Shown piece after piece: positions 62,437 through 64,000 of a stretch of DNA of 64,000 nucleotides; position 1 is the first letter of the stretch, and each line of letters starts with the position of its first letter. The notes beneath the pieces are model-generated. The model was given only the letters and a program-made list of their open reading frames with translations. It was not told the DNA's origin and did no database searches. The DNA comes from Paracoccaceae bacterium (GTDB lineage Bacteria; Pseudomonadota; Alphaproteobacteria; Rhodobacterales; Rhodobacteraceae). The stretch covers positions 1 to 64,000 of the forward strand of contig WOUW01000016.1 of assembly GCA_009773055.1 (NCBI GenBank), read 5' to 3'. A program made the translations under genes and the position numbers.

Positions 62437-63363
62437 TCAGCCCCGCACCATCGCCGGATGGGTGGCAGCCTCGTAGATCGCTGGCCCCATCCCCAGAACT
62501 TGCGTCGCGCGACCGACGATCAGCGGATCAGGGGTGCCCACGACCTCGGCGTCCTTGTTCGGATAGTCGATGGTCGACAGGAAATGCCGCATCGCGTTCA
62601 GCCGAGCCCGTTTCTTGTCGTTCGACTTCACGATCACCCAGGGCGCGTCGGCGGTGTCGGTGTAAAAGAACATCGCCTCCTTGGCTTCGGTGTAGTCATC
62701 CCAGCGGTCCAGGCTTGCCTTGTCGATCGGCGACAGCTTCCACATCTTCAACGGGTCCGTCTCCCGCGCCATGAACCGCGCGCGCTGTTCTTCCCGGGTC
62801 ACGCTGAACCAGTATTTGTAAAGCCGGATGCCGGACCGGACGAGCATCCGTTCCAGCTCCGGGGCCTGGCGCATGAATTCCAGATACTCGGTGGGCGTGC
62901 AGAAGTTCATCACCCTTTCGACACCGGCCCGGTTGTACCAGGAGCGGTCGTAGAACACCATTTCCCCCGCCGTCGGCAGATGCGCAATGTACCGCTGGAA
63001 GAACCACTGGCCCTGCTCCACGTCCGACGGTTTCGTCAGCGCGCAGACCCGGGCATAGCGCGGGTTCAGATGCTCCATGAAGCGCTTGATCGTGCCGCCC
63101 TTTCCGGCCGCGTCGCGCCCCTCCATCAGGATGACGAACTTCTGCCCGGTGTCCTGTGCCCAGATCTGCACCTTCAGAAGTTCGGCCTGCAGACGGGCCT
63201 TCTCGGCCTCATAGGTCACCCGGCCCATCAGCCGGGCATAGGGGTAGCGACCGGATTCAAAGGCCTGATGCAGCGGGCTTTCAGCGACGGGAAAACCTTT
63301 CGGGCCGGGCACAGGCTCGGCGGTTTCGGGGGCAAGTTTCAGGGTTGTCGCGCTGTCTTCCAT
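62437..63363 (-). CDS. ppk2: Polyphosphate kinase 2
   Basis: This 308-residue kinase transfers phosphate between polyphosphate and nucleoside diphosphates. FVILMEGRDAAGKGGTIKRFMEHLNPR contains the Walker A motif, VFYDRSWYNRAGVERVM the Walker B Asp, and YWFSVTREEQRARFMAR the lid. A 55-residue N-terminal extension is usual for the class I PPK2 group. GGAGG precedes the ATG at 63363. Confidence 0.96.
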   Translation of the reverse strand: MEDSATTLKLAPETAEPVPGPKGFPVAESPLHQAFESGRYPYARLMGRVTYEAEKARLQAELLKVQIWAQDTGQKFVILMEGRDAAGKGGTIKRFMEHLNPRYARVCALTKPSDVEQGQWFFQRYIAHLPTAGEMVFYDRSWYNRAGVERVMNFCTPTEYLEFMRQAPELERMLVRSGIRLYKYWFSVTREEQRARFMARETDPLKMWKLSPIDKASLDRWDDYTEAKEAMFFYTDTADAPWVIVKSNDKKRARLNAMRHFLSTIDYPNKDAEVVGTPDPLIVGRATQVLGMGPAIYEAATHPAMVRG

Positions 63364-63517
63364 AAGGTGAAGCCCTCCTGTCACTGCGAACCCCTCCCCT
63401 TGGCACGGACCGCGACATTTTGCCTTGATCCGGATCAAGAAGGTTGCCTGCCGCTTGCCCCTTTTGCTTCCCCGTCCCCCGGAATAGGCTGGCCCCCAAG
63501 CAGTGATGGAGTTTCCC

Positions 63518-64000
63518 ATGTCCACCCTCTACGGCGTCTTCCGCAGCCGCGCCTCGCGTCCGATCTGGCTGCTCTACGAGTTGAGCGAGGCCTTCGAGCA
63601 CGTCCCCGTCATCCAGGCCTACCGCCTGAAGGACGCCAAGGCCGCCGATGCGCCCTTCAACACCGCTTCGCCCGAGTTTCTGAAGGTGAACCCCATCGGC
63701 CAGATCCCGGCCTGGGTCGAGGGCGACCTGACGTTGACCGAAAGCCTTTCAATCACCAACCACATCGCCCGCACCCGCGGCGGCGAGCTTGGCCCCAAGA
63801 CCCCTGCCGAACACGCGCTGATCGACCAGTGGACCCTCCTTGCAGTGACGTCCATCGAAGGCCCGGCGCTGGAGATCCAGACCATCACCACCCAGGGCGG
63901 CGACAAGACCGCCGAGGGCCAGGCCGCGATCTCGATCTGCGCCGAACGCCTCCGCCGCCCCCTGCGCCGACTTGAGGCGCATCTCGCGTTGCAAAGCTAT
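63518..64000 (+). CDS. Glutathione S-transferase family protein (3' end beyond window)
   Basis: The first 161 residues of a GST are present. The thioredoxin-like N-domain starts STLYGVFRSRASRPIWLLYELSEAFEHVPV, with the conserved cis-proline in KVNPIGQIPAW and the Glu-Ser pair in LTLTESLSITNHIA that binds the gamma-glutamyl part. The helical C-domain then begins. GGAG precedes the ATG at 63518. No stop is reached before the window ends, so the gene is incomplete here. Confidence 0.92.
   Translation, partial: MSTLYGVFRSRASRPIWLLYELSEAFEHVPVIQAYRLKDAKAADAPFNTASPEFLKVNPIGQIPAWVEGDLTLTESLSITNHIARTRGGELGPKTPAEHALIDQWTLLAVTSIEGPALEIQTITTQGGDKTAEGQAAISICAERLRRPLRRLEAHLALQSY

Noticed and set aside
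62101-63975. Long plus-strand frame across the MATE and PPK2 genes
   Set aside because: It is antisense shadow of two well-supported genes and ends inside the GST gene.
1-64000. CRISPR array, prophage or intact insertion sequence
   Set aside because: No regularly spaced repeats, integrase, transposase, capsid or lysis genes were found. The only hints of mobility are the toxin-antitoxin pair and the repeat at 9051-9155.

Overview
The window is GC-rich, densely packed alphaproteobacterial chromosome. It is most likely from the Rhodobacteraceae/Paracoccaceae (Rhodobacter-like). This is inferred from the gene families (seven-iron FdxA ferredoxin, CarD regulator, Suv3-type helicase, RibBA with a degenerate second domain), the many ATGA/GTGA stop-start overlaps, and a tRNA-Tyr beside rlmB. 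There is no rRNA, CRISPR array, intact insertion sequence or prophage. One end cuts a gene: a glutathione S-transferase runs off the right edge.

Left region (about 1-17.1 kb): a surface-polysaccharide locus. It holds a methyltransferase, several GT2/GT4/WecG-type glycosyltransferases, a Wzy/O-antigen-ligase-like membrane protein, a 2OG-Fe(II) oxygenase, a one-piece ABC exporter, an ExoY-like priming sugar transferase, a PIG-L deacetylase and a bifunctional mannose-1-phosphate guanylyltransferase/mannose-6-phosphate isomerase. Two small two-helix membrane proteins sharing a P-x-W-x5-Y-P signature sit beside the priming transferase. One GT4 gene is broken by a small deletion.

Middle region (about 17.2-25 kb): histidine biosynthesis. 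hisB-hisH-glsA overlap as one unit, hisA stands alone, and hisF-hisE follow, with unrelated genes (VOC, EamA, DUF2147, ChaC, DUF2867) between them. A sequence close to an NrdR box lies upstream of hisB. A 33-nt element upstream of hisF recurs upstream of metY.

From 25 to 40 kb: mixed housekeeping and accessory genes. These include a CoA-binding protein, RlmB, tRNA-Tyr, an unusual Tat-exported phosphatase-fold protein paired with a membrane protein, a cupin, a DDAH-family hydrolase, a frameshifted glycosyltransferase-like gene, a protein phosphatase, a divergent LysE exporter/AsnC regulator pair, a thioesterase, a frameshifted KefB-type antiporter, a YefM-YoeB toxin-antitoxin pair with a textbook operator, a VOC protein, MetY and a three-gene set of exported proteins.

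From 40 to 56.3 kb: a 950-residue single-pass protein that may combine GspL/PilM-like and GspC/PilP-like parts, cobT and cobS, ribB-ribH-nusB, a META-domain protein, a hydrolase/SCP2 pair, a TPR protein with the Suv3 helicase and an S4 protein, fdxA, carD, and ribE. From 56.4 to 61 kb lies a second polysaccharide locus, kpsS-OPX lipoprotein-kpsC, for capsule initiation and export. A MATE transporter, PPK2 and the partial GST close the window.

Three genes (near 4.75, 31.03 and 34.82 kb) are each interrupted by what looks like a small out-of-frame deletion, and each junction contains the hexamer GGCAGG/CCTGCC. Whether this is biology or an assembly artefact cannot be decided from the sequence alone.
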